A model generated the notes under the pieces. It was not told where the DNA came from, did no database searches, and saw only the letters and a program-made list of their open reading frames with translations. A DNA stretch of 64,000 nucleotides from Lithodes maja (lineage: Eukaryota > Arthropoda > Malacostraca > Decapoda > Lithodidae): the NCBI GenBank assembly GCA_037953745.1, contig JBAKBP010007615.1:34141-98140 (forward strand). Reading direction: 5' to 3'. Positions within the stretch are counted from its first letter, which is position 1. Every line of letters starts with the position of its first letter. A program made the position numbers and the translations under genes. This document shows, piece by piece, positions 10,208-20,563 of this stretch.

Positions 10208-10544
10208 GTAGAGTGATCGTAGTTAAGCCAGTATCACACGAGAGCTTTTAAAGTCAACATTCGATGATCAACATATTTCTGGAACATTTTGTACTGGTTT
10301 CGGAGACTAGACTGATGATGGATGAATTTAGGTAACAGAAAAATATCAAATGTTTACCTCATAAGCTGCCAGACCAGTGTTGAGGATAAATGTTGAGTGA
10401 AAAGGCGCTCGTGTGATACCAGCTTTAGTTAGTTAAAATAGGACTTCAGAGGCTATCAACCCTTCTGGATTTATTTAGCCAGCACACTGTAAGTCAACAA
10501 TAGCATCAGGACTGGAGCCCCTTTTCGAGAACTCCAGTCCCTTG

Positions 10545-10715
10545 AAGGTAGAGTGGTCGTAATACTAGACAGGTAATTTTAAAGTCCCGGGGCCGCCACT
10601 AGACCACACTTACGGCAATCAAGGTAGAGTGGTCGTAATACTAGACAGGTAATTTTAAAGTCCCAGGGCAGCCACTAGACCATACTTACGGCAATCAAGG
10701 TAGAGTGGTCGTAAT
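10545..10715 (+). repeat. 76-bp tandem repeat copying the end of exon 11
   Basis: Two copies of a 76-bp unit contain GGCCGCCACTAGACCACACT and TACGGCAATCAAGGTAGAG, which is the last 38 or so bases of exon 11 plus its donor. The exonic version lies at 10172-10214. The copies have no acceptor of their own. Confidence 0.85.
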
Positions 10716-10962
10716 ACTATACAGTACTCTGTTTCCTTTCAACTGGCGGTAAATTGCAAAGTTCCCATAAAGATTTATGAGTTATTTTGAAGATTTTGTA
10801 GTGAAATATGGTGCTAATTATATCAACTTAATCTTAATATGATGCAGAGACATAGTGGTTTCATATTTTTCCATTAAGCATCCAGAAATTAGCTGCTAAG
10901 TGATAATCAATTTACTGTCAGATAATTTGAAACAGAGTATAGACTGGTAATCTTATTTTTTT

Positions 10963-11050
10963 TTGCCAGACGCCGTAATTCCCGAGAAAGGGTGGCCATG
11001 AACATTAGGCGTTTGTCACGATTCACTAGCTCAAGTTGCCCGGGCTTGAC
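10963..11050 (-). mobile_element. LINE 3' end fragment
   Basis: TTGCCAGACGCCGTAATTCC and GGGTGGCCATGAAC match the left part of 2117-2290 and 61312-61350. It is a short remnant. Confidence 0.4.
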
Positions 11051-11104
11051 ATCTACCAATAACATTTTGACAGTGAGAGCTCGATCTGCCAACCCTTTGG
11101 TCTA

Positions 11105-11200
11105 CTGACTATGCCACAGCTCGTTCTGGGTTCAAATTCCGATGTGTCAGTGGGAAGATATTATTGGGATGAAATTTGTGCTTATTGAATCTTACTAATT
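11105..11200 (+). mobile_element. SINE family 2 fragment
   Basis: GGTTCAAATTCCGATGTGTC, then AGTGGGAAGATATTATTGGG, matches the B-box and body of the tRNA-headed SINE at 15090-15190. The tRNA 5' half is degraded. Confidence 0.55.
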
Positions 11201-11544
11201 CTTCACCTGACATTTGAATTTCAGAGTTTCATTTAATCAGGTGAGGACTAAAAATGTATCAGAAGTTGTGACCACCACTGCACGTAAGAAAGTTAACTGT
11301 AGAACTGGAGAATAATTTCATTGGGAGGTGTTTGGTGTTGGTAGTGAAATGAATTCTATAGGTTCAGGAACTAATGTCTAGCGAGGCCGATCCTTAGTGA
11401 CCTTGGCCCCATTCATTGTTCTTGCCACTCACTAAAACATTATGCTTTCCATAATGCAGTGGGTCGAGTACATGATTAGATTGATATCCAAAATTCGAAA
11501 ATGGATATTAATCGTGTTCGTGTATTCATTCTTTAACTATGTTG

Positions 11545-11692
11545 GTGGTGTAATGGTTTAGATGCTTATGTTCTGGGTGTGGTCTCCCGAGTTCGAATCC
11601 CGGGAGGACATATGCTTCCATTAGTTTTATTCAGGTGCATTGGGGTTTGTAATTGATATTAATGTTAAGAATGGGGTGTTACTTAATTACAG
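11545..11692 (+). mobile_element. tRNA-derived SINE, family 1, forward
   Basis: GGTGTAATGGTTTAGATGC, GAGTTCGAATCCCGGGAGG and the body ending AATGGGGTGTTACTTAATTA are the plus-strand counterpart of 6190-6338. It ends at ATTACAG, directly before a partial duplicate of exon 12. Confidence 0.7.
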
Positions 11693-11740
11693 GTCTGTTG
11701 GGTCATTACCTGGTCGTGCCCGGGTACCTGATACATAGAA
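11681..11740 (+). repeat. Partial duplicate of the exon 12 start
   Basis: ATTACAG followed by GTCTGTTGGGTCATTACCTG and GTCGTGCCCGGGTACCTGAT copies the acceptor and first 40 or so bases of the exon at 11797. Here the reading frame is uninterrupted over that stretch (CCCGGG, against CCCTGGG in the downstream copy). It then diverges. Confidence 0.75.
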
Positions 11741-11796
11741 ATAGGTGAGGTCCACGCATTTGTATGAGTGACTGTACATTACATTAACTATTACAG

Positions 11797-11972
11797 ATCT
11801 GCTGGGTCATTACCTGGTCGTGCCCTGGGTACCTGATGCCCGAGGGTGGTGGTGTGGCTAGCCTGGTGTCCGAGAACCTCCCGGCCAGTACTTCTGACAA
11901 GGACTCCAGGAAGGAGGGTGTCTGGACTTCTATTACAACGCCTTCTTCGCTACCGACGGCGGAGAAATTGCG
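11797..11972 (+). pseudogene. MAM gene exon 12: middle of MAM 5, two frame breaks
   Basis: Acceptor TATTACAG, donor GTAACA. It starts in phase as DLLGHYLVV, is thrown out of frame by an extra T in CCCTGGG (about 11825), continues in another frame as PEGGGVASLVSENLP, and returns to the first frame at CLDFYYNAFFATDGGEIA after a missing base near 11916. As written, the entry frame stops shortly after the insertion. Either the exon is decaying or the assembly has two small indels here. Confidence 0.65.
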
Positions 11973-12036
11973 GTAACACGTTGTTCAGAAGTTTCGGTAT
12001 TATAAAATCTCTGCTATGCTTCATTCTGCTCATAAC

Positions 12037-12137
12037 TTAACCCTTTGAGTACCAGCAACGTGTGTTATAATATATTCTAGCTATATTTAGATGATATTAT
12101 GCAGCTTAGGAAGGATCTGTGGTAGTTAAAGGGTTGG
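12037..12137. mobile_element. Short TTAA-ended MITE (family C)
   Basis: TTAACCCTTTGAGTACCAGC at the left and GTTAAAGGGTT at the right. The reverse complement, with the same ends, appears at about 26440-26536. TTAA plus CCCTTT ends are piggyBac-like; the class is inferred. Confidence 0.5.
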
Positions 12138-12181
12138 TTGGGTTGTTGATATTATGAATTAAGGAATGTTTTGTGTTGCAG

Positions 12182-12295
12182 GTGTACGCTGAGCGGGGTA
12201 ACGTTGAGTGGCAGACCTTGTGGAGGATCAAGGAAGGTGTTGACCCTATTTGGCATCATGGTGTGGTGTCTGTCTTACAAGATCAGTCATTCAGG
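12182..12295 (+). CDS. MAM gene exon 13: third quarter of MAM 5
   Basis: Acceptor GTGTTGCAG, donor GTCAGT, phase 0 at both ends. The 38 codons (VYAERGNVEWQTLWRIKEG...) correspond to the strand region after the C-L-x-F-Y-Y core. Unlike its neighbours in MAM 5 it has no frame break. Confidence 0.75.
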
Positions 12296-12548
12296 GTCAG
12301 TTCCTATGTACAGTACAGTGGGTTTTATATTTGTTTCTATTTGTGGATTTGTTTACTTGCACATACAGTCTTTATTTATAGATATACTGTATAAGCAATT
12401 TGATGTATTTGTTATTCATAATAGTTGTATCTTTATTTTGTGTGCGACTAGCTGCAAACAAGATTTACATATATAAACATATATCAGGGCCTAAGAAGAT
12501 AATCGCCCATATCCTACAAGTCCTCAATTGTGTGACTTTGTTGTTCAG

Positions 12549-12674
12549 ATTGTGGTGACCGGTGCGCTGACTCCGACCCTCTCACCTACATTGCTGTGGA
12601 CGACATCACTTACAATCACTGGGCAATATGCTCCGAACCCCTTAGCCCAACGCTAGCAGACCCTGTATTGCAAG
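12549..12674 (+). pseudogene. MAM gene exon 14: end of MAM 5, one frame break
   Basis: Acceptor TTGTTCAG, donor GTACGC. It begins in phase (IVVTGAL), then needs one extra base near 12571 to continue as SDPLTYIAVDDITYNHWAIC, the expected MAM end, and PLSPTLADPVLQ. The exit phase of 1 is correct only in the shifted frame, which shows the shift is a recent loss or an assembly indel. Confidence 0.65.
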
Positions 12675-12907
12675 GTACGCATTTATATATATATTGTATT
12701 AGCCAATTTAGTTTTGGACAGTACCATATTTGTTTATTATGTTAACCATTTTAGATTTTGACAGTACCATTTGTGTATTATGTTAACCAATTTAGTTTTT
12801 GACAGTACCATTTGTACCACTATGTAAGTTAGTTGGTGGCTTGGTGATATTACGAAATATTGAATATTGATCTGCAAACAATTGATTGAGCATTTTAACT
12901 TCGACAG

Positions 12908-13136
12908 CTGAATATGACATCATATGTGACTTTACCGCGGACACCTGTGCGTGGACGGCTGACGATGCGTTCAGCGTAGGTCAGAACAGTTCCGTACATG
13001 AGGACCGAGGGGGTGGCAACTACCTCTACATCTACGCTGACTCCTCCAAGCACGGCCCGGCCACCATACATAAACTGGTCTCTCCGGTCCTGGCTGAGAA
13101 TCCGTCAACATCACACGAGTACTGCTTCCATTTCTG
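12908..13136 (+). CDS. MAM gene exon 15: first half of MAM 6
   Basis: Acceptor CTTCGACAG, donor GTCAGT, phase 1 in and phase 2 out. It reads YDIICDFTADTCAWT...GGGNYLYIYADSSKHGPATI...SPVLAEN...EYCFHFW. It holds in one exon what modules 2-5 split over two, with the three expected cysteines. Confidence 0.85.
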
Positions 13137-13482
13137 GTCAGTATACTCCCCTTTTTCCTGTAGGAAAAATGTTATACATATAATGTCAATTTAGTTTAGG
13201 AATGTACAATATGCTCTTTGTAATATTGACAATAATCTTAACCCTTTAACTTCTTATAACTCGAAATGAATGAAAGCAATCAGGCTGACTTTTCTATAAT
13301 TTGGGAAGAGTCCACCAGGAAATAGGTGTGGATATTTACAGCCAGTTTGTTCCAGGCCCTTTTGAGTTACAGAGAGGTCAGGGATCAAGATTATTGTCAA
13401 GTTCATTGGCGCTACCTATAACACCAAAGTTGCCAGTAGGCCTAAGTGATTTATTATTATTTTATTTTATTTTTTTCTCCAG

Positions 13483-13654
13483 GTACTACATGTTTGGGCT
13501 CCAATCCCCGTGGCTGACGGTTCAACAGATAACAGTATGGAACCAGTGGGGGGACATCAACCCTTCCTACAATGTGTGGGAACGCATCACCGGGCTGGTC
13601 GATCTCTGGCAGGAGACTTTTATCGGCTTATATACTGGAGGCGGGGACTGGCAG
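13483..13654 (+). CDS. MAM gene exon 16: centre of MAM 6
   Basis: Acceptor TTTTTTCTCCAG, donor GTAATA, phase 2 in and phase 0 out. It continues the core as WYYMFGLQSPWLTVQQITVW, then WERITGLVDLWQETFIGLYT, the W-x-x-x-x-I/V strand region. Confidence 0.85.
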
Positions 13655-13754
13655 GTAATAATGCATACATACATAATTATAGGCAAGGCAAATTAAAGTT
13701 AGAGAATAATCCTGTGGCATTAACTTTAATACAGTACTGTATGTGGTTTTGTTA

Positions 13755-13892
13755 ACTGTCTTCGTGGTGCAGTGCATAGTGTGTTGATTTTCGGTGTGAG
13801 CATCCTGGGTTCGAATCCCCGGACTGCCACATGAGGTTGTTAATTTCATTAATCGATTTTAGGAGTAGAGTTGGTTGGTGGAGAGAACATAA
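13755..13892 (+). mobile_element. tRNA-derived SINE, family 3
   Basis: GTCTTCGTGGTGCAGTGCAT, the B-box GGTTCGAATCC and the body ATTTCATTAATCGATTTTAG, then AGTTGGTTGGTG, AACATAATA. A second copy with the same order lies at 54850-54992. Confidence 0.65.
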
Positions 13893-14200
13893 TAATTTAG
13901 CTGTTTGAGTGAGTCTCTCCCCCTCTAAATGCCACTCAAGGCTTAAAAAGGCCTAAGCATCTCAGGATTTGACCTGCTCTTTGATGCTTTTTATAATGCC
14001 ACACGCTCCCTTGATTGATGGGGTTAGGGTGTGCCCTTTTTGCGGGGACTTTACTAGACGAATCACTAGACCTGAGTGTCCAAATTCTGGACGTCTACCA
14101 ATGGCACGGGGTGCGATCTAACTTCCGACCTTTTTGATCAGCAGTCAAACGCGCTACCGACCATGCCAAGGCCCACATTAAAAGGGTTAATTATTTTCAG

Positions 14201-14426
14201 ATATCCTTGGAGGTAACAGTAGACCCGGACTCGAAGGGTGCAGTGGCGGTGGATGACTTTGAAGCGTGGGTTGGTCCGTGTCACGAATCTCCTGTGGTGT
14301 GTGACTTTGAGCTCCATGGTTGTGGCTGGTACGACAATACTGCCTACCCCCTGGAGTGGACCCGGACCAAGGCTGAGGAAGGCGCGGAGAACATGGGATA
14401 CGACCACACTACCATGACACAGATCG
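14201..14426 (+). CDS. MAM gene exon 17: end of MAM 6 and start of MAM 7
   Basis: Acceptor TTATTTTCAG, donor GTGAGT, phase 0 in and phase 1 out. It closes MAM 6 with KGAVAVDDFEAWVGPC and opens MAM 7 with VVCDFELHGCGWYDN...MGYDHTTMTQI. Both N-terminal cysteines are present. Confidence 0.85.
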
Positions 14427-14824
14427 GTGAGTTCATAAAGTCTAATATAGACTCTTTAAAAATACTCCCTACATAAAAGTACAGTATACTGTTTCTTTTC
14501 AGCTGACGGTAAATTGCATCCCTTAGCAGCTAATTTATCGATTCGTTCATTATTTATTTCATGTACTTGAATAATATCTTTCTTTTCATAGAGCAGTGCA
14601 TTTCCATGACCAATTAGTTGTGCTCATCAAGGGTCCTCTGTATATATAATACGCAGTGATAGCATAGACCTTAGCAAATCTTACTGCTTTAGCCTATAGC
14701 AATCTTCCGAATCGTGATAAATCCTAAATTCTACTGATCCCAAGCTTTTCTGTTACGAAATATTTCACTGTATTATAAAAATATTATTTTTATCATCATT
14801 CTCAGCACCAATAACCCCCAAATG

Positions 14825-14900
14825 AAATTTATGAATGCATGTGATCCTCCCAGGCTTCGAACCCAGGGTACCTCATACAGAACTTACATGCTCTAACCAT
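14825..14900 (-). mobile_element. tRNA-like SINE head, inverted, degenerate
   Basis: GATCCTCCCAGGCTTCGAAC, CCAGGGTACC, then CATGCTCTAACCAT resembles the antisense tRNA head of SINE family 1 at 6270-6335, with several mismatches. Confidence 0.45.
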
Positions 14901-15089
14901 ATGCCGAATTTGTGACTCCTTCTTCTATTGAGTTTTGCCCGTAGACTCCACTGTTGTGTTCAGGCTTGGTCCACCACAGGGCTGGCCTTTCTATCGGGAC
15001 TGGCTCAGAAAATTTTAGTAAGAGAGAAAGTTTAGAGTAGAAGGATAGTACAGTAGTAGGAACAGCTCTTGGAACCCAAGAGGGGAGGT

Positions 15090-15195
15090 GTGGTGGAGTG
15101 GTCATGCCACTGGATTGGTAATCCAATGGACCCGGGTTCAAATCCCGATATGTCAATGGGAAGATATTATTGGGATTGAATTTGTGCTGTACCTA
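15090..15195 (+). mobile_element. tRNA-derived SINE, family 2
   Basis: GTGTGGTGGAGTGGTCATGC, a stem-loop CTGGATTGGTAATCCAA with GGT in anticodon position (threonine-like), a B-box GGGTTCAAATCC and the body CAATGGGAAGATATTATTGG. The head is too damaged to be a functional tRNA. Confidence 0.65.
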
Positions 15196-15324
15196 GTATC
15201 AGTGCATTACCACAAAGCCCACCGAAATGCCAAAAAAATACCCTCATTGTTCCCTGATTAAATAACACTGTATGAATATTCCCATATTCAAAATATGTTA
15301 CAGGGGGACAATGCCTAGTGAGTT

Positions 15325-15558
15325 CACTGCTCAATAGGTGGCGTTCTGAGAGTGAGGGTCTGAGTCTGGAGGGTGAGACGGTGAAGCACTTGAGCGAAGC
15401 AACCGGCCGCTTCAGAGATGGAGCTGCTTTGAGCCATGATGGATGCTTCACATGTCTCACTCCCCAGGCTGGAACAAGACCTCACGGGCTTAACCGTGTT
15501 GCGCGGTGGAATGTACAGGCTCTCAGCCTATGTCCGAGAGGGAGTAGTTGGAATATAG

Positions 15559-15565
<7 letters not shown>
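15325..15565 (+). other. LINE 5'-end-like fragment with poly(A) and poly(C)
   Basis: The sequence around GGCTTAACCGTGTTGCGCGG and TGGAATGTACAGGCTCTC reads VARWNVQALS in one frame, similar to the start of APE endonucleases (x-x-T-W-N-V) of LINEs. It ends in 34 bp of poly(A) and a poly(C) run by 15625. The assignment is tentative. Confidence 0.3.
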
Positions 15566-15595
<30 letters not shown>

Positions 15596-15680
15596 CCATC
15601 TCTCCCCCCCCCCCCCCCCCCCCCTCACCTTTCTCCTATTTTTGTTTTGTTTTTTCTTAATTGTCTTTCAAATTCCTCAG

Positions 15681-15812
15681 GCCACTACATGTTCCCAAAG
15701 CCTCGGTCCGGGCCTGAGATACGAGAGATGGACCTGGTGGGGGTGCTGGAAGGGCCACAGCTCAGCGCCGACGAGGGGGACCAGTGCCTTGTCTTCTGGT
15801 ACAACATTGAAG
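15681..15812 (+). CDS. MAM gene exon 18: second quarter of MAM 7, last one seen
   Basis: Acceptor AATTCCTCAG, donor GTAGCT, phase 1 at both ends. It reads GHYMFPKPRSGPEIREMDLV...QCLVFWYNIE, ending in the C-L-x-F-W-Y core. The rest of MAM 7 should begin in a phase-1 exon downstream. I found none before 34.4 kb, where an unrelated exon starts. An LTR element begins about 60 bp after the donor. Confidence 0.8.
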
Positions 15813-15870
15813 GTAGCTACACAGCACTAGTTATTACTCATTCTAAACCTGTTCAGAGCGTATTCAATAC

Positions 15871-17849
15871 TGTTATGCCCTGTTTTTCTACAGGTTTAAC
15901 TTGGGTAATGTGAGTTCTAATTGACTGGGTATAGAAGGCTGCATGCACAATACAAGATATGAGGAATAGAGAACACAAAGAAACACATGGTAGCAAGTTA
16001 CACGATCACGTTTATTAATATACCACTGCAGAATACTTGTGTAAGACAATATAATAGAATGGAACAACACTAGCATAAGTGGATCTGGATGGAGCCTAGT
16101 CTCCCACTTCCAACGTTCAGGTATTAATCTTCTGATCACTGGCTTTGATTTAACAGGTTTATATACCGAAGACCATCAATGTTACTTGTAGATTCCTATT
16201 CACTGTTAGATTTATTACTGGTGGCTCTGGTGCACAAGTAGTAGTTCACAGACTAGATTAGACACGCGTATTTTAGAGCACGGGAATTCTATTGTAACCT
16301 CAGAGGGGTACTGATCTAAGTTTTATATCCTTGTTTCAGAAATACATAGAACGCAAATCAGTGGGCGAACGTTAGATATCACTAGAGTTTTAATATCTGA
16401 ATAAGGTAATTACGAGAGTCAAGGTCGCCTGTTAATTAATGAGCACTGATCGCTTAGTACGTCCCAAATGGAATGGTTAAGTCTGTATTACACTGGGCAA
16501 GGTCTTAGCCACTTCGTAGAAATATTTAATTAGTGAAATCTCTAAACAGCACAGTAAGATGTAGTACTGCTAAAGAGAATCTTGGGTAGTATCTGATGGG
16601 TCTGGTCCTGGTTATCTTGCGTCCATGATGTTGGGGGCTAACGACTGGTTCCGCGGCCGTCCAGGGTGTCCATATGTGTGAAGTTCTTAAATACGTGGGC
16701 AGGTCCTTCCATCCAAATCTGCCACGGAGTCTGCCGGTTCTGGGATCTCACTCCGGAACAACACAAGGGCAGAGCTAGAGGTTAACTGCAGGGTAGTGAC
16801 CCCTGGTTGGTGTCTAGCTTTCAACTGATTTGACTGGGGGCGGGAGTTAGATTTATAGGCTCGGTTCTGGACCCTGTAGACAGTAGGGATCTCGAGTCTT
16901 ATGAACTTAATTGAGCTCTCAATAGAAATGGAGACTAGGTAAGATGGTATTTACTGTTGTGGCACAGGGCTATAGGAAAGCCTTTATATTTCATATAACT
17001 GAGCCTTAGTAAGAGGTACTATTTTGGCTATACTGGACGTATTTAGGGGAGAGAGACTGGATCTACTTTGCGAGGAGGATGGGGACAGCTGTGATAGGAA
17101 CGTCTCTCTAGATTGTTCAATCTTCATTCTATGGTATATCTGAGGTGCTAATTTAGTGATCAGAGCATGCAAGAAAGGTAAATGGTTTATTGTGAGTTAA
17201 TAGAGGTTAGTAAAGGTGTTAGTCATTCATGGTTAGTTCATTGATAGGAAGAATTCCTGTGCTACCTGGCAATGACTCGAAAGTCAAAACAGGGGCCAGG
17301 TATACCTCCGCGGGGGTGGGGGTCTCCCTCCTCGGGTGGGCCAAAAGGGGGAGCTGGGCGCACTCTCTCTGTGATCGTCGTCCGGCGGCTGTGGCTAGGG
17401 GCTTGCCATATCACCAGTGTTTATAATAACCCTCTGTGTATGAGACAGATGTGGGTGTCTTTAATACCAAAACCGAAGGTGCCTTAGCTAGCTGGTTTTA
17501 CTCGGCTGGTTGTTAATTGTAGAGTTTGCTGGATGTGGTGGAGACTGGGTTGCTAACTCTGCCACATTTATCTGGAAGTATGGCAATAGAAGTTAGTAAC
17601 TGGCGGGGCGGCTAGCCTCGCACCGACGACCATTGGGTGCAGGGTTGTGAATGTGTTGTAAGAGAATAGATGGCATGCAAGGGGCTAGTAAAGTTCTAAT
17701 GTTGTTCTGGCCTACTAAGTGAAGGTAGGCTGGATAGGAGTATATATATAAAAGGTTGGAGAGCGTTAGCAACGGACAATTCAAGGATCTTCAAGAGGTA
17801 TGAGAGAGAGGCTAGGTCGGACAAGAGTCGAGAAGCGCGGGAATTCTTA
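15871..17849 (-). repeat. Left LTR (3' LTR) of the gag-only element
   Basis: Begins TGTTATGCCCTG on the plus strand and runs to GGGAATTCTTA. It is nearly identical to 22507-24484; differences noted by eye include GGTGGCTCTGG/GGTAGCTCTGG and CATCAATG/CATCATG. Its inner border is set by loss of similarity, so it may be slightly longer. Confidence 0.8.
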
Positions 17850-18425
17850 CTGAGAGTGGGGGAGAGTTCAAGGGCTACAGGGAAATTTTGCCCCTAAGGT
17901 CCCTGGGCGTGGGGGTGGCATTAGGCTACACTTGATATGGAAAGTTTGAAAAGGCAGTAGAATACGTTAGCCAAAATATGCTACCGGGGAATGCAACTAT
18001 GGGGTGGTATATGAGTCTGGAAAAGATAGAGTTATGTGATCAGTCCGAGGGTTATGGATACTATTAGTTGGTCCTGGGAACTGCGTTTTCTATTAAATAT
18101 AAATATAAATACCAACAAAAGCGGCAGTTCGTAGGGGTACTTAGTTATTGTTTCGGGGTACTTATGACAGATACTGGTAACCAGGTTATCTTATACAATC
18201 TCTGGTTGGGGTAAGAGGTGTAAGACACGAAGTAAATTGGCGTAGTGTGGGCTGTGGATACGAAGGAGGCAAGGGGAAGACGTATGACAATTGTGGAAAG
18301 TAAATGGAAAAAGGTGAACACAATGGCGGATAAAAATACTTAACCTAAGGATTGCATACATAGATTTATGGGGCGATGGGTCTTCATAAAGCTTAGTCTG
18401 GCAAGACAAGATGTTAGGGAATGTT
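17850..18425. other. Internal non-coding part of the gag-only element
   Basis: No gene or recognisable domain; short frames only. It lies between the 3' LTR and a direct duplication. Confidence 0.5.
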
Positions 18426-19007
18426 AATATTAATACTTAGTTACTAGAGGAACAATGCAAGGGGCGACTGAGCACGGGTTACATATATCTATACTAGTCA
18501 TGGAAAATGATATAAGAGGTCTAGGGACAATCGTGGGTGTTTTAACTTCTAAAATATATAACATCTACTTCTCGGATGCAAGAACATACATAGATATAAT
18601 TATGGCTGTCTGATGTGTTGGCATTGGCTCAACGTCGGGACAGGGCATGGTTGTTTTTAATATGAATGTATATTCCTGTTCATCATCTTTGTAGCAAGGA
18701 CAGTGCCGCTATGTCGTATCAATGCTGGTGGCAGTTAATATTATAGACTTAGTTACTAGAGGAACAATGCAAGGGGCGACTGAGCACGGGTTACATATAT
18801 CTATACTAGTCATGGAAAATGATAGAAGAGGTCTAGGGACAATCGTGGGTGTTTTAACTTCTAAAATATATATAAAATCTACTTCTCGGATGTAAGAACA
18901 TACATAAATATTATGGCTGTCTGATGTGTTGGCATTGGCTCAACGTCGGGACAGGGCATGGTTGTTTTTAATATGAATGTATATTCCTGTTCATCATCTT
19001 TGTAGTT
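18426..19007 (+). repeat. Direct duplication of a 275-bp segment
   Basis: 18426-18705 and 18735-19007 share ACTTAGTTACTAGAGGAACA, GGGGCGACTGAGCACGGGTT, on to TTCCTGTTCATCATCTTTGT, with few differences. It lies in the untranslated 3' part of the gag-only element. Confidence 0.85.
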
Positions 19008-19294
19008 AGGAGTGTAGGACACGAGGGGGTTAGTGTACGTGAGGTGTGGAAAAATGGTCAGTTTAGAAAAAGGAAAACTGGGTGCAGCCAAAAGCTGTTT
19101 AGCCCTGCGGGCTTGGGCCTGTCTGAATTGGCTGGCTCGGTCAGCTGGTCCTTTCGTTCTGTGGACCTTTCTTCCGGGTGTTTCTGTGCGGTGTTCGCTC
19201 GTGGCTTCTGTGGTGGGCTTCTTGTTCTGGGGCATTTTACTTCCCTCTCCTTCATTATAGGCTCGTCCTCGAGCCTCAAGGGTGAAGTAAAAAG

Positions 19295-19737
19295 AAGCAT
19301 AGTCAGAAAAATGTAGGTTAACAAGAAAAGTAGTATGACTAAGGGAAAAAAAATATATATATATACAGTATATGGAAAACATGTAAATTTAAGTAAGGAC
19401 AGATAATTAAGAACACCGGAAATTAAGAAAAGGTAAAGTGTTTAACAATGTATAAAGCAAATTTAAAAGATAGTCAGAAAAATGTAGGTAACAAGAATAG
19501 TATGACTAAGGAAAAAAAAAAATAATATATACAGTATATGTAAAACATGTAAATTTAAGAAAGGGCAGATAATTAAGAACAGGAAATTAAGAAAAGGTAA
19601 AGTGTTTAACAATGTATAAAGCAAATTTAAAAGATAGTCAGAAAAATGTAGGTTAACAAGAAAAGTAGTATGACTAAGGGACAAAAAAATAATATATACA
19701 GTATATGGAAAACATGTAAATTTATAGAATCATGCCC
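19295..19737 (+). repeat. Three tandem units of about 155 bp
   Basis: Each unit contains AGTCAGAAAAATGTAGGT, AGTATGACTAAGG, ATATACAGTATATG and AAAACATGTAAATTTA, then AGTGTTTAACAATGTATAAA. It lies downstream of the gag stop in the same element. Confidence 0.8.
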
Positions 19738-19912
19738 AATCGCTTAGGAATTGAAAACATTAAAAACAATTTAGTACAATAATATCCTCATCATCATCAG
19801 GGGGGGGGGGTATTTAGGGTCGCCGTTAGTCTGGGTGACGGTCTGGTAATAGGGGGTGGTGGTTCACTTTCACTTTGGAAGGGCGGGGTGGATATACCGT
19901 TAGTTCGTGTCG

Positions 19913-20563
19913 TTAGGAATGTGGGTCTGGGGGCGAGCTGGCCCGGGGACAGTTTTGGAGGGGGGGTCTAAGTGGTTTCGGTCGGGGGTAGTGATAGGGG
20001 GGTTTTAAAGATGAAACGGGCAGGTCGACTCGGGGTTGTTGTTGCGGAAGAGGTTGGTGCTGGGGAGGGGTTGAATTGTGTAGAGAGTTGTGGTCGTGAG
20101 TGGGGTTTGGGGAAGGGTGAGTAAGGCTGAAGGTTGAGTGTTTACTATGATCGGGTGGTTTGGAAGTTTGGTGTGTGGGGATTTGATAGGGAGATGGTGG
20201 GGGGGGTCTGGGCAGGCAGGGTTGTGGTTTGAGAGGGGTTGAATTTAGACTGATTTTATTTCCGGGAGAGACATGGATGGGATTTCGAGGAGTGGTTGAA
20301 GTTGAGAGGTTGATTATGTTGTTTGGGGCGAGAGAGAGAGTATTTTGGGGTTTAGCCAAGGTGGAAAAGGTTTTGTGGTTGGATTGGGATGGGAGTGGTA
20401 TTTCGTCGAGCGGGATCTTTGGGGGGGGAATTTGGGGCGGGTGGGGTAACGGTGAAGAGGGGGAGGTTGAAAGTTCAGCTGGGCTCATGATGGTGGGGGA
20501 CCGACTGGTGAGCAGGTGTTCGGTACGCATGAGGGGGGGGGAAATCACTTTGGTGGGAGTCAC
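19913..20563 (-). CDS. Second gag frame, proline-rich, after a C8 run
   Basis: A 216-codon frame overlapping the 3' end of the gag frame by 89 bp. It is almost entirely Pro/Ser/His/Thr-rich (SPSSPLPHPPQIPPPKIP, PRPPPPSPYQIPTHQ) and composition-matched to the gag tail. The overlap contains a run of eight C on the coding strand (20532-20540 area). It could be reached by slippage there, or the frames were one before an indel. No domain is recognisable. Confidence 0.5.
   Translation of the reverse strand: MTPTKVISPPLMRTEHLLTSRSPTIMSPAELSTSPSSPLPHPPQIPPPKIPLDEIPLPSQSNHKTFSTLAKPQNTLSLAPNNIINLSTSTTPRNPIHVSPGNKISLNSTPLKPQPCLPRPPPPSPYQIPTHQTSKPPDHSKHSTFSLTHPSPNPTHDHNSLHNSTPPQHQPLPQQQPRVDLPVSSLKPPYHYPRPKPLRPPLQNCPRASSPPDPHS

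Larger units (their letters stand above)
416..15812 (+). other. Multi-MAM-domain gene, 18 exons, incomplete at both ends
   Basis: Eighteen exons read in order and in phase, giving seven MAM modules (the first lacks its N-terminal half, the last its C-terminal half) with a Thr/Pro-rich linker after module 2. MAM domains are roughly 170-residue extracellular adhesion modules with four conserved cysteines, found in secreted or membrane proteins. No LDL-receptor A, enzyme or membrane segment is seen within this span, so the exact family member cannot be named. Exon borders repeat: phase 1 after the DHTYG motif and phase 0 before the C-terminal half, an arrangement suited to domain duplication. 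Module 5 carries three reading-frame breaks. The 3' continuation is displaced or lost at the LTR element that starts about 60 bp after the last exon. Confidence 0.85.

Noticed and set aside
15318..15913. Frames with poly-Lys and poly-Pro
   Set aside because: They translate poly(A) and poly(C) runs and run through the exon 18 splice sites out of phase.
18879..19382. 167-codon minus-strand frame
   Set aside because: It crosses the tandem 155-bp repeats and simple AT sequence; no domain and no conservation between repeat units.
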